A stretch of 64,000 bases of DNA, taken from assembly GCA_039821555.1 (NCBI GenBank), contig JBCBNX010000008.1, forward strand, positions 62,001 to 126,000. The letters run 5' to 3'. Shown piece after piece: positions 1 through 8,822 of this stretch. Both the position numbers and the translations under genes were made by a program. Position 1 is the stretch's first letter. Every line of letters begins with the position of its first letter. This DNA comes from Bacteroidota bacterium. Lineage in GTDB: Bacteria > Bacteroidota > Rhodothermia > Rhodothermales > Rubricoccaceae. Below the pieces are notes generated by a model. That model saw nothing but the letters and a program-made list of their open reading frames with translations. It did no database searches and was not told the origin of the DNA.

Positions 1-1293
1 CTCGTCCTCGCTACTGCAGCCCAGGCCCAGCCCCTCCCCACTGCGACGCTTGAGGGGCGCGTCACCGACCGAGACCGGGAGCCGATCCCCGGCGCAAGCG
101 TCTTCCTCGCGCAGACGCAGCGCGGCACCATCACCGACCGCGACGGCCGCTACCGGCTCACGCGCGTCCCGCTCGGCGCCCACCGCCTTGTCGCCTCCAG
201 CGCGGGCTTTGAGACGGCCACGGAAGACCTGGTCCTCCGTCGCGAAGGCCGAACCCAGACCGTCAACTTCCGGCTGCGCGGCCTCGAACTCGGCGAGGTC
301 GTCGTGGAAGCGGAGCGCGACGAGAAGTGGCAGGAGCGCTACGAGCGCTTCGAGCGCCGCTTCGTCGGGGAGACAGCCAACGCCGCCGAGACGGAGATCC
401 TGAACCCGTTCGTCCTCGACTTCGAGCAGCGACTCACGACCCTAACGGCCACAGCCCGCGAGCCCCTCGTGATCGAAAACCGCGCACTCGGCTACCGGGT
501 CTACTACAGCCTCACGGCTTTCGAGGCCGAGCCCAACCGCAACTTCTTCACCGGCGAGCCGCTCTTCGAAGAGCTCGAACCGGCCGACGACGCTGAGGCT
601 ATCCGCTGGGCCGCCAACCGACGCAAGGCCTACCTCGGATCGCCGCGTCACTTCCTGCGCAGCCTCGTGGCAAGCATCGCCAACGAGCAACCGGAGCAGG
701 TCGACGAGACGGGCTATAGCCTCTACATCGTGCCCAACCAGGGCGGTCCCGGCGGGGCCTTCGGTAGCCCGTTTGGCGGGCGCCGCGGCGGCCGGGCGGA
801 GCGGGTCGAGGTCACGCCGAGCGACCTCTTGGAGGAAACGCGTCGCGAGGGCGAGTACAAGCTCTCGTTCGTGGGGCTGATGGAGGTGATCTACCGGAAC
901 GAGCCCGAGGCCCCCGGCTTCCTGCAACGCGAGTGGGCGCGCGAGCAGCGCGGCCTGCGCGACGTGCAGACCTCGCAGTTTCGCTTCCCGATCCCCAACG
1001 ACCGAGCGATGCTCGACCGCTTCGGCCGCGAGCTAGATCCGCGCTCGATCACGCTCTCGGGCTACATGGCCTATGAGCGCTTCGCGGAGGACCTCCCCCG
1101 CGAGTATGGCCTCGCCGAGAGCGGCTTACCCGGCGCCGAGGAAGCGGCCCAACTTTTCGAAGAGCAGCGACTCGAAGCGCAGCGGGAGCGGGCTGCCCGC
1201 GAGGCTGAAGCCGCCCCGACCGACTCTCCTGAAGCCTCGATGGAGGGCGATGGGATAGACGAGGCAACCGAGGACAACGCGGAGGGCGAGTAG
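1..1293 (+). CDS. Carboxypeptidase-regulatory-like domain protein (5' end outside window)
   Basis: The frame is open from the first base of the window, so the start lies upstream. The visible product begins with the end of a signal peptide (LVLATAAQAQP), then a carboxypeptidase D regulatory-like beta-sandwich over about residues 18-105 (EGRVTD..PIPGASVFL..GTITDRDGRYRL..VPLG), the fold found at the N-terminus of many Bacteroidota outer-membrane and periplasmic proteins. About 325 further residues follow, with an EKWQERYERFERRF segment just after the domain and an acidic, low-complexity tail (EDNAEGE). I do not recognise the C-terminal part by function. An internal ATG at 304 would split the regulatory domain off, and the upstream sequence is clearly coding, so it is not the start. 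Export to the periplasm or cell surface is inferred from the signal peptide. Confidence 0.8.
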   Translation, partial: LVLATAAQAQPLPTATLEGRVTDRDREPIPGASVFLAQTQRGTITDRDGRYRLTRVPLGAHRLVASSAGFETATEDLVLRREGRTQTVNFRLRGLELGEVVVEAERDEKWQERYERFERRFVGETANAAETEILNPFVLDFEQRLTTLTATAREPLVIENRALGYRVYYSLTAFEAEPNRNFFTGEPLFEELEPADDAEAIRWAANRRKAYLGSPRHFLRSLVASIANEQPEQVDETGYSLYIVPNQGGPGGAFGSPFGGRRGGRAERVEVTPSDLLEETRREGEYKLSFVGLMEVIYRNEPEAPGFLQREWAREQRGLRDVQTSQFRFPIPNDRAMLDRFGRELDPRSITLSGYMAYERFAEDLPREYGLAESGLPGAEEAAQLFEEQRLEAQRERAAREAEAAPTDSPEASMEGDGIDEATEDNAEGE

Positions 1294-1313
1294 ACGCAGC
1301 TCCTCGCCCCGCC

Positions 1314-1568
1314 TCAGCCATTCAGCAGGGCGTTGATCTCAGCGTAACCCGGCTTCTTTGGCTCACACGCGTCTTCGTCCCAGTCGGCCTCTGCCATGCC
1401 TGTAGCGGCCTCGCGGGCGATCTCATTGCCTACGTCGGGGTCGGCACCTGCTGCGAGTAGTCGTTGGACGACGTCTGGGTTCGCCCCATAGACGGCGGCT
1501 ACAAGCGACGTTGCCCCGTACACATTCACTGCAGCCAGGTCGGCCCCAGCATCAAAGAGGACTGCCAC
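1314..1568 (-). CDS. Short ankyrin-repeat protein or remnant
   Basis: The product carries roughly two ankyrin repeats (VLFDAGADLAAVNVYGATSLVAA and VQRLLAAGADPDV) and a short charged C-terminus. Ankyrin repeats mediate protein-protein contacts. The nearest start is a GTG at 1568, but the ankyrin signal continues upstream of it: the same frame to about 1626 reads TPTRPLHNATEAGQDAVV, a normal first half of a repeat. No convincing ATG, GTG or TTG precedes that, and the frame then runs into the 3' end of ndk. I therefore think this is either the 3' remnant of a longer ankyrin gene or a gene with a non-standard start. It lies directly downstream of ndk on the same strand. Confidence 0.5.
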   Translation of the reverse strand: MAVLFDAGADLAAVNVYGATSLVAAVYGANPDVVQRLLAAGADPDVGNEIAREAATGMAEADWDEDACEPKKPGYAEINALLNG

Positions 1569-1645
1569 GACCGCGTCCTGCCCCGCTTCGGTGGCATTGT
1601 GTAGCGGCCTCGTCGGTGTCGAGTCGGTTGCTGTGAGCCAGCAGC

Positions 1646-2086
1646 TTACGCGTCGATCACGTCGGCGCCGTTCGAGACGATCGCGCTCTCAGCGAAGAAG
1701 TAGCGGCCCTCCTTGATGCCGTTTGCAGCCGAGTCGGAACCGTGCACGGCGTTCTCGCCGATGGAGGTGGCGAACCGTTTGCGGATGGTACCCTCGGCGG
1801 CTTCGGCGGGGTTGGTCGCGCCGATGACCTCGCGCCATTTCGCCACGGCATCGTCGCGCTCCAGCACGAGCGGGACGCACGGGGCGCTCGACATGAACGT
1901 GGTCAGCTCCTCGAAGAACGGTCGCCCGTCGTGGACGGCGTAGAAGCCCTCGGCCTCACGCTTCGTGAGGTGGACGAGCTTCATCGCGCGAACGGCGAAG
2001 CCTTCGGCGAGGATGCGGTCGAGGATCTTGCCAGCGTGCCCGGCGGCAACGGCGTCGGGCTTGATGATGGCGAGGGTGCGTTCCAT
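1646..2086 (-). CDS. ndk: Nucleoside diphosphate kinase
   Basis: This 146-residue protein transfers the gamma phosphate from ATP to nucleoside diphosphates through a phosphohistidine, balancing the cytoplasmic NTP pools. The N-terminal [12 protein letters not shown] strand and the active-site motif NAVHGSDS, with the phosphorylated histidine at residue 115, are intact, and the length is typical. The start ATG at 2086 gives the standard MERT beginning. No strong ribosome-binding site is visible, as is usual in this lineage. The gene stands alone upstream of the ankyrin fragment. Confidence 0.97.
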   Translation of the reverse strand: MERTLAIIKPDAVAAGHAGKILDRILAEGFAVRAMKLVHLTKREAEGFYAVHDGRPFFEELTTFMSSAPCVPLVLERDDAVAKWREVIGATNPAEAAEGTIRKRFATSIGENAVHGSDSAANGIKEGRYFFAESAIVSNGADVIDA

Positions 2087-2386
2087 GGGACGAGGCGGTA
2101 TGAGTTGCGGGGGATACTGTCATCCTCAAAATCCGCTGTTCTCCGGGACTCCTGCGCGAAGCCAAAGCGAATTAGCCGCCGCACAGGGCGTCTGCATGTC
2201 GCTTCGGCTCCGCGCGCTACGCCTCAGGAGCGGCCTGGCGGGCCGGAGCCTCGGGGAACGCCCCTCCTGCGTTCCGGGCGAGCGCTGCCGGACCCGCGCA
2301 GGCCATGGAAATCGTCTTGTAAATGTTGGACATCCAGACTGCGCGGCGCAGCACTCTACGCCCCGTTTACCCGGAATGTGCCCATT
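2087..2386. other. Intergenic region without a recognised gene
   Basis: About 300 bases separate ndk from the end of the large secreted protein. No reading frame here has protein-like character on either strand. A fragment of the dispersed repeat vocabulary (GTCATCCTC) occurs near 2118. The ndk promoter must lie at its left edge, but I see no clear consensus. Confidence 0.5.
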
Positions 2387-4969
2387 CTATCTCACAACCG
2401 TAATCCGCGCCGCCACTGTGGACTGCGCATCGGTTGCACGAAGCACATACACGCCCCCAGCCAGGGCGTCTGTGTCGAGGGCGACTGTGACGCTCTCTCC
2501 GGCATTGGGCGTGGCATCGTAGAGCGTCCGTACCTGGCGCCCGAGCGTGTCGTAGAGCTCAACGAGCACGGGCGCCGTCGTAGCCGCCGTGAAGCGAACG
2601 GTTGCTGTGCCCGTGGTAGGGTTCGGGTAGGGCGTGTCCAGGGTCAGGACATCGGGTACCGCCCGTGCGGCACCGCCCGGCGGCGCTGCCGTCGTGTCGA
2701 AGGCGACAACGAGTGGCGCTGCGCCTAGGTCGAGCGTCCAGGCGGAGCCGCTCGCGGCGGGCACCGTGGCCGTCTCGCCGGTCGCCGAGACGCCGTCGAG
2801 GGTCCACGCGCTGTCCGGGACGGCATTGACCGACAGCCCGGTCGCCACCGTCGTGTTGTCGTCGCCACCGATCGGTCGCCAGGCGATGAGGTGCGTAGGG
2901 GTGCCGTCGGCCTCACCGAGGAGGTAGGCGTAGGCTGTGTCGTCTTCGCGCACGATATCGACGAGGTGTCGGTCGCCGAGTGTGGCCTGGAACGCTTGCA
3001 GCGCGACGTAGGCACGCTTCGGCGCGAAGCCCGTCGCCGACGATCCGGTGAGGCCCGAGCGGGTGAAGAGTGTGCCGCCCGGCGTGTTGGCATAGAAATA
3101 CCACGTCAACACTTCCGCCCCCTCGCGCGCCAGGATGATGGCGCCGCGAACGCCGTAGCGCGCCTGGGCTACCTCCGAGACGCATTCGCCGAAGGTGCAA
3201 CTCTCGCCGACGCCGCCCGAATCCCAGCCCCATTCGGTGACGTGGATCGGCGTGCCGGGCATGTTGGCGTCGCGCCACCGAGCCATGTTGCGGATCGCGT
3301 AGATCTCCGATGCGGGATCCTCGGGGTTGGTCGCCACGCGCGTGCCTGTGGCATCTTCTGTGAAGCTGTACAGGTGGGCGTTGAGCGCGTCGAGGTAGGG
3401 CGCCTCGGTCGCGGTCACGCGCGCGCCGAGGTAGTTCTTGTAGAAGTCCCCCGGCTGTTCCGGCGCATAGGCTTGGAACGCCGCGGGCAGCACCGTCATG
3501 GCCGGGTCAGCGGTCTTCGCCGCCGAGGCCATGCCGCGGAGCACATCGCGATAGGACGCGACGGGCCACTGCGTCCACGGCTCGTTGCCGATTTCCATCG
3601 CGGAGACAGCGCCGGTGCCGTAGGTAGGGCCGAAGTGGTCTGCGAAGGCATCGCCGTAGGTTTGGGCGGAAGCGTAGGGCGTATTCCACCAACTCGCTGG
3701 GAAATTGGTGAACTGGATCGTGGTCCGCACGTCGAGCCCGGCGGTCTGCCAGTCGCCATACTCGCGGTCCCAGTCGAGCCACCACTTGGCAGGTGTACCG
3801 CTCGTGGCCATGTTCGAGAAGTCGGGCGGGTTGTCGGGGTCCGTGACGTCCCAATCCATGTTGTGGTAGGTGCGGGCATGGCTAGCCACGGGCGTGTAGC
3901 GATCCGGCCCTTCGCCGGCAGGCAGCAGATCCGAGTAGCCGTTGGTGCCCCAACCCCAGACGCCGTTGATGCCCAGGAGGTCACCGAGCGTCTGCGTAGT
4001 CGGCCCAGCGAACGTCTGCGGCGCACCGAACTTGCCCCACTGGTCGTAGGCGTCCACTTCCCAGACGTAGCCCTTCGCCCAGTCTTGCTCGGCCATCGTG
4101 TGCCGGACACGGAGGTAGCGGGTTTGGACCGACACCGCGAGCGTCGTCGTGATGACGTTGTTGGTCGTCGGGTCGACGGAGCCTACCGTTGTCCACGTTG
4201 CGCCGTCGTTGCTCGTCTGGTAGTCGGTAGCGGTGACGTTGTTGGCAGTCCACACGCGCGCTTCGATGAGACCCACGTCCAGCGTCGCGCCGAAGTCGAA
4301 GGTGACAGCTTCGAAGCACGGCGACGCGAGTGCGGCGACTTCGAACAACGTGAACGAGGCCGCGGACTCAACCAGCACCCCGACTACCGGCCCGCTGAGC
4401 GCAGGCACGGAGAAGCGCCGGTAGGCATAGTTGTCGCTCGTCGTGAGCGTGGCCACGAGCGTGGTGTCGGTCGCGGTGCCCGATTCAGAGATGGCGGAGA
4501 GTGTGACGCTGCTGCCGGTGTTGATCCGCGCCGCGATGCGGTAGAGGTCGCTTGGCTGTTCGAGATCGGCACGGAGCCAGGCGCGACCGCCCGAGGCAAG
4601 CACGCCTGCCGAGCCGGACCCGCCCATGGTCGCACCGGTGATGTTTCCGGTGCTGCTGCTCGTGCAGCGGCCATCGGCACAGGCGTCGAGGAGCACGTTG
4701 GTGTCGTCGCGGCTGATGAAGCCGGTCGGATAGCAGGCGCCCGACTGCCACTGCGTAGCGATGTCGCCGTCGTGGACGTTGGCGAGCCCGCTACCGGTGA
4801 TGGAGGTCGCTGTGACGGTCGCGGCATCCGTGTGGGAGGCGACCAGACCGGCGTCAGCGTCCCATTGGGCAAAGACAGCGGGACCTTGGACGAGAGAGAG
4901 GACAACGGCAACCCCGACTAGGGTCGCCGCCTGTATCGCGCGGGGTGCGAAGGCAACGAGAGAGAGCAT
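2387..4969 (-). CDS. Secreted clan-A glycoside hydrolase-like protein with T9SS sorting tail
   Basis: This 860-residue protein has an N-terminal hydrophobic signal segment ending near AVFAQ, then two discoidin-like (F5/8 type C) carbohydrate-binding regions, seen as HDGDIATQWQSG near residue 67 and as TNNVITTTLAVSVQTRYLRVRHT near residue 280. The central catalytic barrel has the two clan-A hallmarks: EIGNEPW (acid/base Glu after Asn) and HVTEWGWDS (nucleophile Glu). This layout resembles GH39/GH5-type retaining glycosidases. The C-terminus is a type A T9SS sorting domain (TPYPNPTTGTATVRF, then LYDTLGRQVRTL and GGVYVLRAT), so the protein is predicted to cross the outer membrane by type IX secretion. 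The substrate cannot be told from sequence. It is transcribed away from the phosphohexomutase gene. Confidence 0.75.
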   Translation of the reverse strand: MLSLVAFAPRAIQAATLVGVAVVLSLVQGPAVFAQWDADAGLVASHTDAATVTATSITGSGLANVHDGDIATQWQSGACYPTGFISRDDTNVLLDACADGRCTSSSTGNITGATMGGSGSAGVLASGGRAWLRADLEQPSDLYRIAARINTGSSVTLSAISESGTATDTTLVATLTTSDNYAYRRFSVPALSGPVVGVLVESAASFTLFEVAALASPCFEAVTFDFGATLDVGLIEARVWTANNVTATDYQTSNDGATWTTVGSVDPTTNNVITTTLAVSVQTRYLRVRHTMAEQDWAKGYVWEVDAYDQWGKFGAPQTFAGPTTQTLGDLLGINGVWGWGTNGYSDLLPAGEGPDRYTPVASHARTYHNMDWDVTDPDNPPDFSNMATSGTPAKWWLDWDREYGDWQTAGLDVRTTIQFTNFPASWWNTPYASAQTYGDAFADHFGPTYGTGAVSAMEIGNEPWTQWPVASYRDVLRGMASAAKTADPAMTVLPAAFQAYAPEQPGDFYKNYLGARVTATEAPYLDALNAHLYSFTEDATGTRVATNPEDPASEIYAIRNMARWRDANMPGTPIHVTEWGWDSGGVGESCTFGECVSEVAQARYGVRGAIILAREGAEVLTWYFYANTPGGTLFTRSGLTGSSATGFAPKRAYVALQAFQATLGDRHLVDIVREDDTAYAYLLGEADGTPTHLIAWRPIGGDDNTTVATGLSVNAVPDSAWTLDGVSATGETATVPAASGSAWTLDLGAAPLVVAFDTTAAPPGGAARAVPDVLTLDTPYPNPTTGTATVRFTAATTAPVLVELYDTLGRQVRTLYDATPNAGESVTVALDTDALAGGVYVLRATDAQSTVAARITVVR

Positions 4970-5278
4970 CGGCGGATGGTGGTTGAGAGCGGAAAGCAGG
5001 CAGCGAGTCGGCTTTCAAGAAGCGAGCGTGGCCTTATTACCCTTCTAATTTGACATTATTGTGTTCCCAAGTATGTCCAATAAAGTCCTACATCTACATA
5101 CGGTCTACAACTAAGCTACCCAGAGTCTCACACGCATTCCAGGTGAGCAGTCTCTGGCTGAACCCCTCCATGAGTGCCAGGCCCTACGGCTTCCTACACG
5201 TCTCACGTGAGGGTGAGACAGACTGCGTACATTGGGAATTCCGTTGACTTTTCCCTCTCCAGCACCGCCCCTTCGCTG
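4970..5278. promoter_or_regulatory. Divergent intergenic region with AT-rich island
   Basis: This 309-base gap separates two divergently transcribed genes and must hold both promoters. Roughly 5033-5120 is strikingly AT-rich for this genome. I could not pick out an unambiguous TTG-N19-TAnnTTTG pair on either strand, so the exact promoter positions are left open. Confidence 0.4.
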
Positions 5279-6682
5279 ATGACCCCGATCAAGTTTGGCA
5301 CCGATGGCTGGCGCGCCATCATCGCCGCCGACTACACGTTTGAGAACCTGGAGCGCGTCGCCCGCGCGACCGGCCAGTGGCTCCACGCCACCTACGGCTC
5401 CGACGCTTCCGTGGTGGTCGGCTACGATTGCCGCTTCCTCGGCGACCAGTTCGCCGCCCACGCCGCCCAGGTCTTTGCCTCCATGGGCATCCGCGTCCAA
5501 CTCGCCGACTCATTTGTCACCACACCTGCCGTGAGTTGGGCTACCGAGGCCTACGGCCATAGCGCAGGCATCGTGATCACGGCGAGCCACAACCCGCCCG
5601 CTTATAACGGCTTCAAGATCAAGGCGCACTTTGGCGGCCCGGCCTCGCCCGACATGATCGCGGCCGTCGAAGCCCAGCTTGACCAACTCGCCGGTGGCTT
5701 CGAGAAGAAGCCGCTCGCCGACCTCAAGGCTGCGGGCCTCATCGAGCACATCGACCTGGCGAGTGCGTTCACAGCCATCCTCGCCGAGCGTATTGACACG
5801 GATGCCATCAAGGCGTCCGGGCTGAAATTCGCCTACGACGCGATGTACGGCGCTGGTCAGGGCACGCTGACGGACCTCCTCGGCGCAGACACCGTGGTCG
5901 AGTTGCACCACGACCACAACCCCGGCATGCATGGCCAAGCACCGGAGCCCATCGACCGCAACCTCGGCGCGCTCTCGGAGGCCGTCGTTGCCCACGGCTG
6001 CGCGGCCGGCCTTGCCACCGACGGCGACGCGGACCGCATCGGGATGTACGACGAGACCGGCGCGTTTGTCGACTCGCACAAGATCCTGGCGCTGCTCATC
6101 AAGTACCTCTCGCAGGAGAAAGGCCTCGACGGCATCGTCGTGAAGACATTCTCGACGACCGACATGCTCCAGAAGATGGCCGACGCCTATGGCCTGGAGG
6201 CCGTCACGACGCCCATCGGCTTCAAGTACATCGGCCCGATCATCGTCGAGCGCGACGTGCTCGTGGGCGGCGAGGAGTCCGGCGGCATGGCGATCAAGGG
6301 CCACATCCCAGAGCGCGACGGCCTGTTCATCGGCCTGACCGTCGTGGAGATGATGGTCAAGCGCGGCAAGAAACTCTCGGAACTGGTCCAGGAGCTGTTC
6401 GACGAGTTCGGCGAGCACCGCCAGAGCCGCAACGACCTCCACACCACCGAGGCGAAGAAGCAAGCGTTCCTGGCGAAGCTCAAGAATGAGGGCCTGAGCA
6501 CCATCAACGGCCGCGCAGTCGCGAAGACGGAGACCATCGACGGCTACAAATTTCGCGTAGACGGCGGCTGGCTCATGTTCCGCCCCTCCGGCACGGAGCC
6601 GGTGCTCCGCGTCTACTCGGAGGCGGGCGATCAGGACGAAGCCGACGCCCTCGTCGCTGACGGCGTGGCGATGATCGGGTAA
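5279..6682 (+). CDS. Phosphoglucomutase/phosphomannomutase family protein
   Basis: This alpha-D-phosphohexomutase of 467 residues moves phosphate between C1 and C6 of a hexose (glucose, mannose or glucosamine). All four family signatures are present: the phosphoserine loop TASHNP (Ser103), the Mg-binding DGDADRIG (from Asp248), the sugar-specificity loop GGEESGG (Glu332) and the phosphate-binding RPSGTEP (Arg435). The frame stays open upstream to 5174, but the ATG at 5279 gives the family-typical MTPIKFGTDGWRA, so I use it. The loop sequence does not settle the preferred sugar. The gene ends in a strong hairpin shared with the convergent neighbour. Confidence 0.93.
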   Translation: MTPIKFGTDGWRAIIAADYTFENLERVARATGQWLHATYGSDASVVVGYDCRFLGDQFAAHAAQVFASMGIRVQLADSFVTTPAVSWATEAYGHSAGIVITASHNPPAYNGFKIKAHFGGPASPDMIAAVEAQLDQLAGGFEKKPLADLKAAGLIEHIDLASAFTAILAERIDTDAIKASGLKFAYDAMYGAGQGTLTDLLGADTVVELHHDHNPGMHGQAPEPIDRNLGALSEAVVAHGCAAGLATDGDADRIGMYDETGAFVDSHKILALLIKYLSQEKGLDGIVVKTFSTTDMLQKMADAYGLEAVTTPIGFKYIGPIIVERDVLVGGEESGGMAIKGHIPERDGLFIGLTVVEMMVKRGKKLSELVQELFDEFGEHRQSRNDLHTTEAKKQAFLAKLKNEGLSTINGRAVAKTETIDGYKFRVDGGWLMFRPSGTEPVLRVYSEAGDQDEADALVADGVAMIG

Positions 6683-6703
6683 CGCCCCCGACTCGTCTCC
6701 CAT

Positions 6704-6752
6704 CAACACGGAGCCTGCACAGACGCGTATGCGCCGTGCAGGCTCCGTGTTG
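6704..6752. terminator. Bidirectional hairpin terminator
   Basis: A perfect 17-bp inverted repeat (6704-6720 with 6736-6752) closes a 15-base loop between the stops of two convergent genes. No long T-run follows on either side, but position and strength suggest it ends transcription from both directions. Confidence 0.7.
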
Positions 6753-6767
6753 GTTCGGGCGATCTCG

Positions 6768-7682
6768 TCAGAATCGGTACCGCCCGGCGTTCTCGGCGGG
6801 CGTCCATGCGTGGTCGGGTTCGAACGTATCCCAGAAGAGCCGCGAGAGGGCACGCAGCAGCTCATAGCCCGCGTTGTCGGGCTCGTAGCGGAGGTCGGCC
6901 TGCTCCTTCGTCACGACGCAGAAGACGTAGGGGCCGCTTGGGGCGTGGACGTAGACGACTTCGCTGCGCGACTCCATCACGGCGCCCTGCTTGGACGCGG
7001 CCTGGACGCTCGGCGGCAGCGCCGAGATGGCCTCGTCGTCGTAGAACGTGCGCGTGAGGAGGCGATGCATCTCCTCGTCGGCGGCGGGGCTGACGGCCTG
7101 GCCCTCGACGATGCGGCGCATCAGGGTCGCCATCTCACGCGGTGTGGTCTGGCCCCAGCCGTAGACTTCGCGGGCGTCTTCTCGGCCCGGCGTCCGGCTG
7201 TTCACACGCGTCGCCTCGAAGCCGTGCTCATCGAGCCAGGCGTTGATGGCCGCACCGCCGCCCGCGAGGCGCTGCAGCCAGAGGCTCGCCGTGTTGTCGC
7301 TCGCCGAGAGCATCAGTTCGACGGCCTGGTGAAGCGGCACCTCGGCCCCGTCACGGAGGTCGCCGAAGAGGTCGTATTCGCTGTATCGCAACGAATCGCG
7401 GAAGACGAGGTCGGCGCCGTAGTCGAGGTCGCCGTCGTCGATGCGCTGGAACGTGGCGACGAGGATGGGGACCTTGACCATGCTCGCCGTCGGGAAGAGC
7501 TCGTCGGGCCGCAGCGCGGCGGAGCGCCCGGAGGGCAGGTGCTCCACATAGACGCCAACGACGCCCTCGAACCCGTCCACGGCAGCCTCGACGGCCGCCT
7601 GCAAAGGGGAGTCGGGCGAGGCGGGCTGCGCCTGGGCAGGAAGCGTGACGAGCAAGATCAGAGCGAGGAGAAGCGTGCGCAT
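6768..7682 (-). CDS. Class A beta-lactamase-fold serine hydrolase (atypical)
   Basis: This 304-residue exported protein has a signal peptide ending AQAQP near residue 20. The class A fold motifs are SMVK (Ser67-Lys70) for SxxK and SDN at 128-130. The third motif, normally KTG, is KQG at 231-233. In the omega-loop region (about 157-181, up to the TTP motif), the position matching the deacylating Glu166 of TEM appears to be Thr in my by-eye alignment. It may therefore be a poor beta-lactamase and could instead be a penicillin-binding or peptidoglycan-interacting enzyme. Its start is 83 bases from the start of a second, divergent member of the family. It ends at a terminator shared with the phosphohexomutase. 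Confidence 0.85.
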   Translation of the reverse strand: MRTLLLALILLVTLPAQAQPASPDSPLQAAVEAAVDGFEGVVGVYVEHLPSGRSAALRPDELFPTASMVKVPILVATFQRIDDGDLDYGADLVFRDSLRYSEYDLFGDLRDGAEVPLHQAVELMLSASDNTASLWLQRLAGGGAAINAWLDEHGFEATRVNSRTPGREDAREVYGWGQTTPREMATLMRRIVEGQAVSPAADEEMHRLLTRTFYDDEAISALPPSVQAASKQGAVMESRSEVVYVHAPSGPYVFCVVTKEQADLRYEPDNAGYELLRALSRLFWDTFEPDHAWTPAENAGRYRF

Positions 7683-7765
7683 GAGAGGGCCAGAAAGTGC
7701 GAAAGAGGATCCCCTCGAAATCTACCGCCGCGCTACCTTTCGGCTCGCTCGCACATCGCCCCGCC

Positions 7766-8764
7766 ATGCGCCCCGCCCCGCTCCGTTCGTTCGCTGTTCC
7801 GACAGCCACCCTGGCTGCCGTCGTGCTGACCGCCGTTGTGCTGACCGCCGTCGTGCTGGCCGCGTTGGTGCTCCTCGCTGCCTGCGCGCCCGCTGCCGAC
7901 GAACCCTTCCCTACCGCGATGCCCGACGTGGACGCGCTCGCCTCCGAGATCGACTCGCTTCTCGCCATCACCCCCGATGCGACGGTCGCCGTGACCGTGA
8001 TCGACGGCGCGACGACGTTCCACCACGGCGATCCCAATAGGGCGTTTCATGCAGCGAGCACGATGAAGGTACCGGTGCTGATCGAACTCGTCCGGCAGGC
8101 CGAGGCTGGGCGCTTTGCCCTCGACGATTCGCTCGTGCTCGCCAACGATTTTCGCTCGATCCTCGACGGCTCGGCCTACCAGATCAGCGCGGACGCCGAT
8201 ACGGCGCTCTACGTCCGCCTCGGCGAGCCCGTCCCGCTGCGCACGCTCGCCGAGCGGATGGTCACGCACTCCTCGAACCTCGCCACGAACCTACTGATTG
8301 CCCAAGTCGGGGCCGACTCCGTGCAGGCGACCATCGAGCAACTCGGCACGACGACGATGCGCGTACTGCGCGGCGTGGAGGACATCCCTGCCTACCGGGC
8401 TGGCCTGAGCAACACCGCGACCGCGCACGACCTCGCTCGCCTGATGTCAGCGCTCATGAACGGCCGCGCCGTCGGACCTGAGGCCGACGCGTCTATGATC
8501 GAGATTCTGCTCGACCAACGGCACAACGAGATGATACCAGCAGGGCTGCCCACCGGCGCCCGCGTGGCGCACAAGACGGGCTGGATCACCTGCATTCACC
8601 ACGACGCGGCCATTGTTTATCCGGAGCCCAGTGCCACTTTGCAGACGCCGTATGTCCTCGTGATCCTCACTGAAGGCATCGACGACTACGACGCCTCGGC
8701 CGCACTCGGCGCTTCGATTGCCGGAGCCGTCCACGCGGCGTTCCGGCCCACCACTCCCAGTTGA
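7766..8764 (+). CDS. Class A beta-lactamase-like lipoprotein
   Basis: This 332-residue predicted lipoprotein has the lipobox LLAAC with the acylated Cys at residue 40. The catalytic set is STMK (98-101), SSN (169-171, in place of SDN) and KTG (270-272), with a candidate general-base Glu at 205 in RGVED. The pattern matches serine hydrolases of the beta-lactamase2 family, which act on beta-lactams or peptidoglycan-like peptides. The frame is open from 7697, but the ATG at 7766 gives a normal short n-region. A TACCTTTC element lies 32 bases upstream. The signal peptide core is built from 15-bp DNA repeats. The gene is divergent from the preceding related gene. Confidence 0.85.
   Translation: MRPAPLRSFAVPTATLAAVVLTAVVLTAVVLAALVLLAACAPAADEPFPTAMPDVDALASEIDSLLAITPDATVAVTVIDGATTFHHGDPNRAFHAASTMKVPVLIELVRQAEAGRFALDDSLVLANDFRSILDGSAYQISADADTALYVRLGEPVPLRTLAERMVTHSSNLATNLLIAQVGADSVQATIEQLGTTTMRVLRGVEDIPAYRAGLSNTATAHDLARLMSALMNGRAVGPEADASMIEILLDQRHNEMIPAGLPTGARVAHKTGWITCIHHDAAIVYPEPSATLQTPYVLVILTEGIDDYDASAALGASIAGAVHAAFRPTTPS
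7817..7876 (+). repeat. Four 15-bp imperfect tandem repeats inside a signal peptide
   Basis: Four in-frame units encode AVVLT, AVVLT, AVVLA and ALVLL immediately before the lipobox cysteine of the lipoprotein starting at 7766. The first three units differ at only a few bases. Confidence 0.75.
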
Positions 8765-8822
8765 TCGCCGCTGGCTGATCGACCGTACTTCGCATCATTC
8801 ACCCCGCACTCTCCCCCGCCCT

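Noticed and set aside
2891..4921. A 676-residue plus-strand frame opposite the secreted glycosidase-like gene
   Set aside because: No motif, biased composition and full overlap with a gene having signal peptide, catalytic Glu motifs and T9SS tail.
5174..5278. N-terminal extension of the phosphohexomutase
   Set aside because: The extra residues are not protein-like, and the internal ATG gives the family-standard N-terminus.
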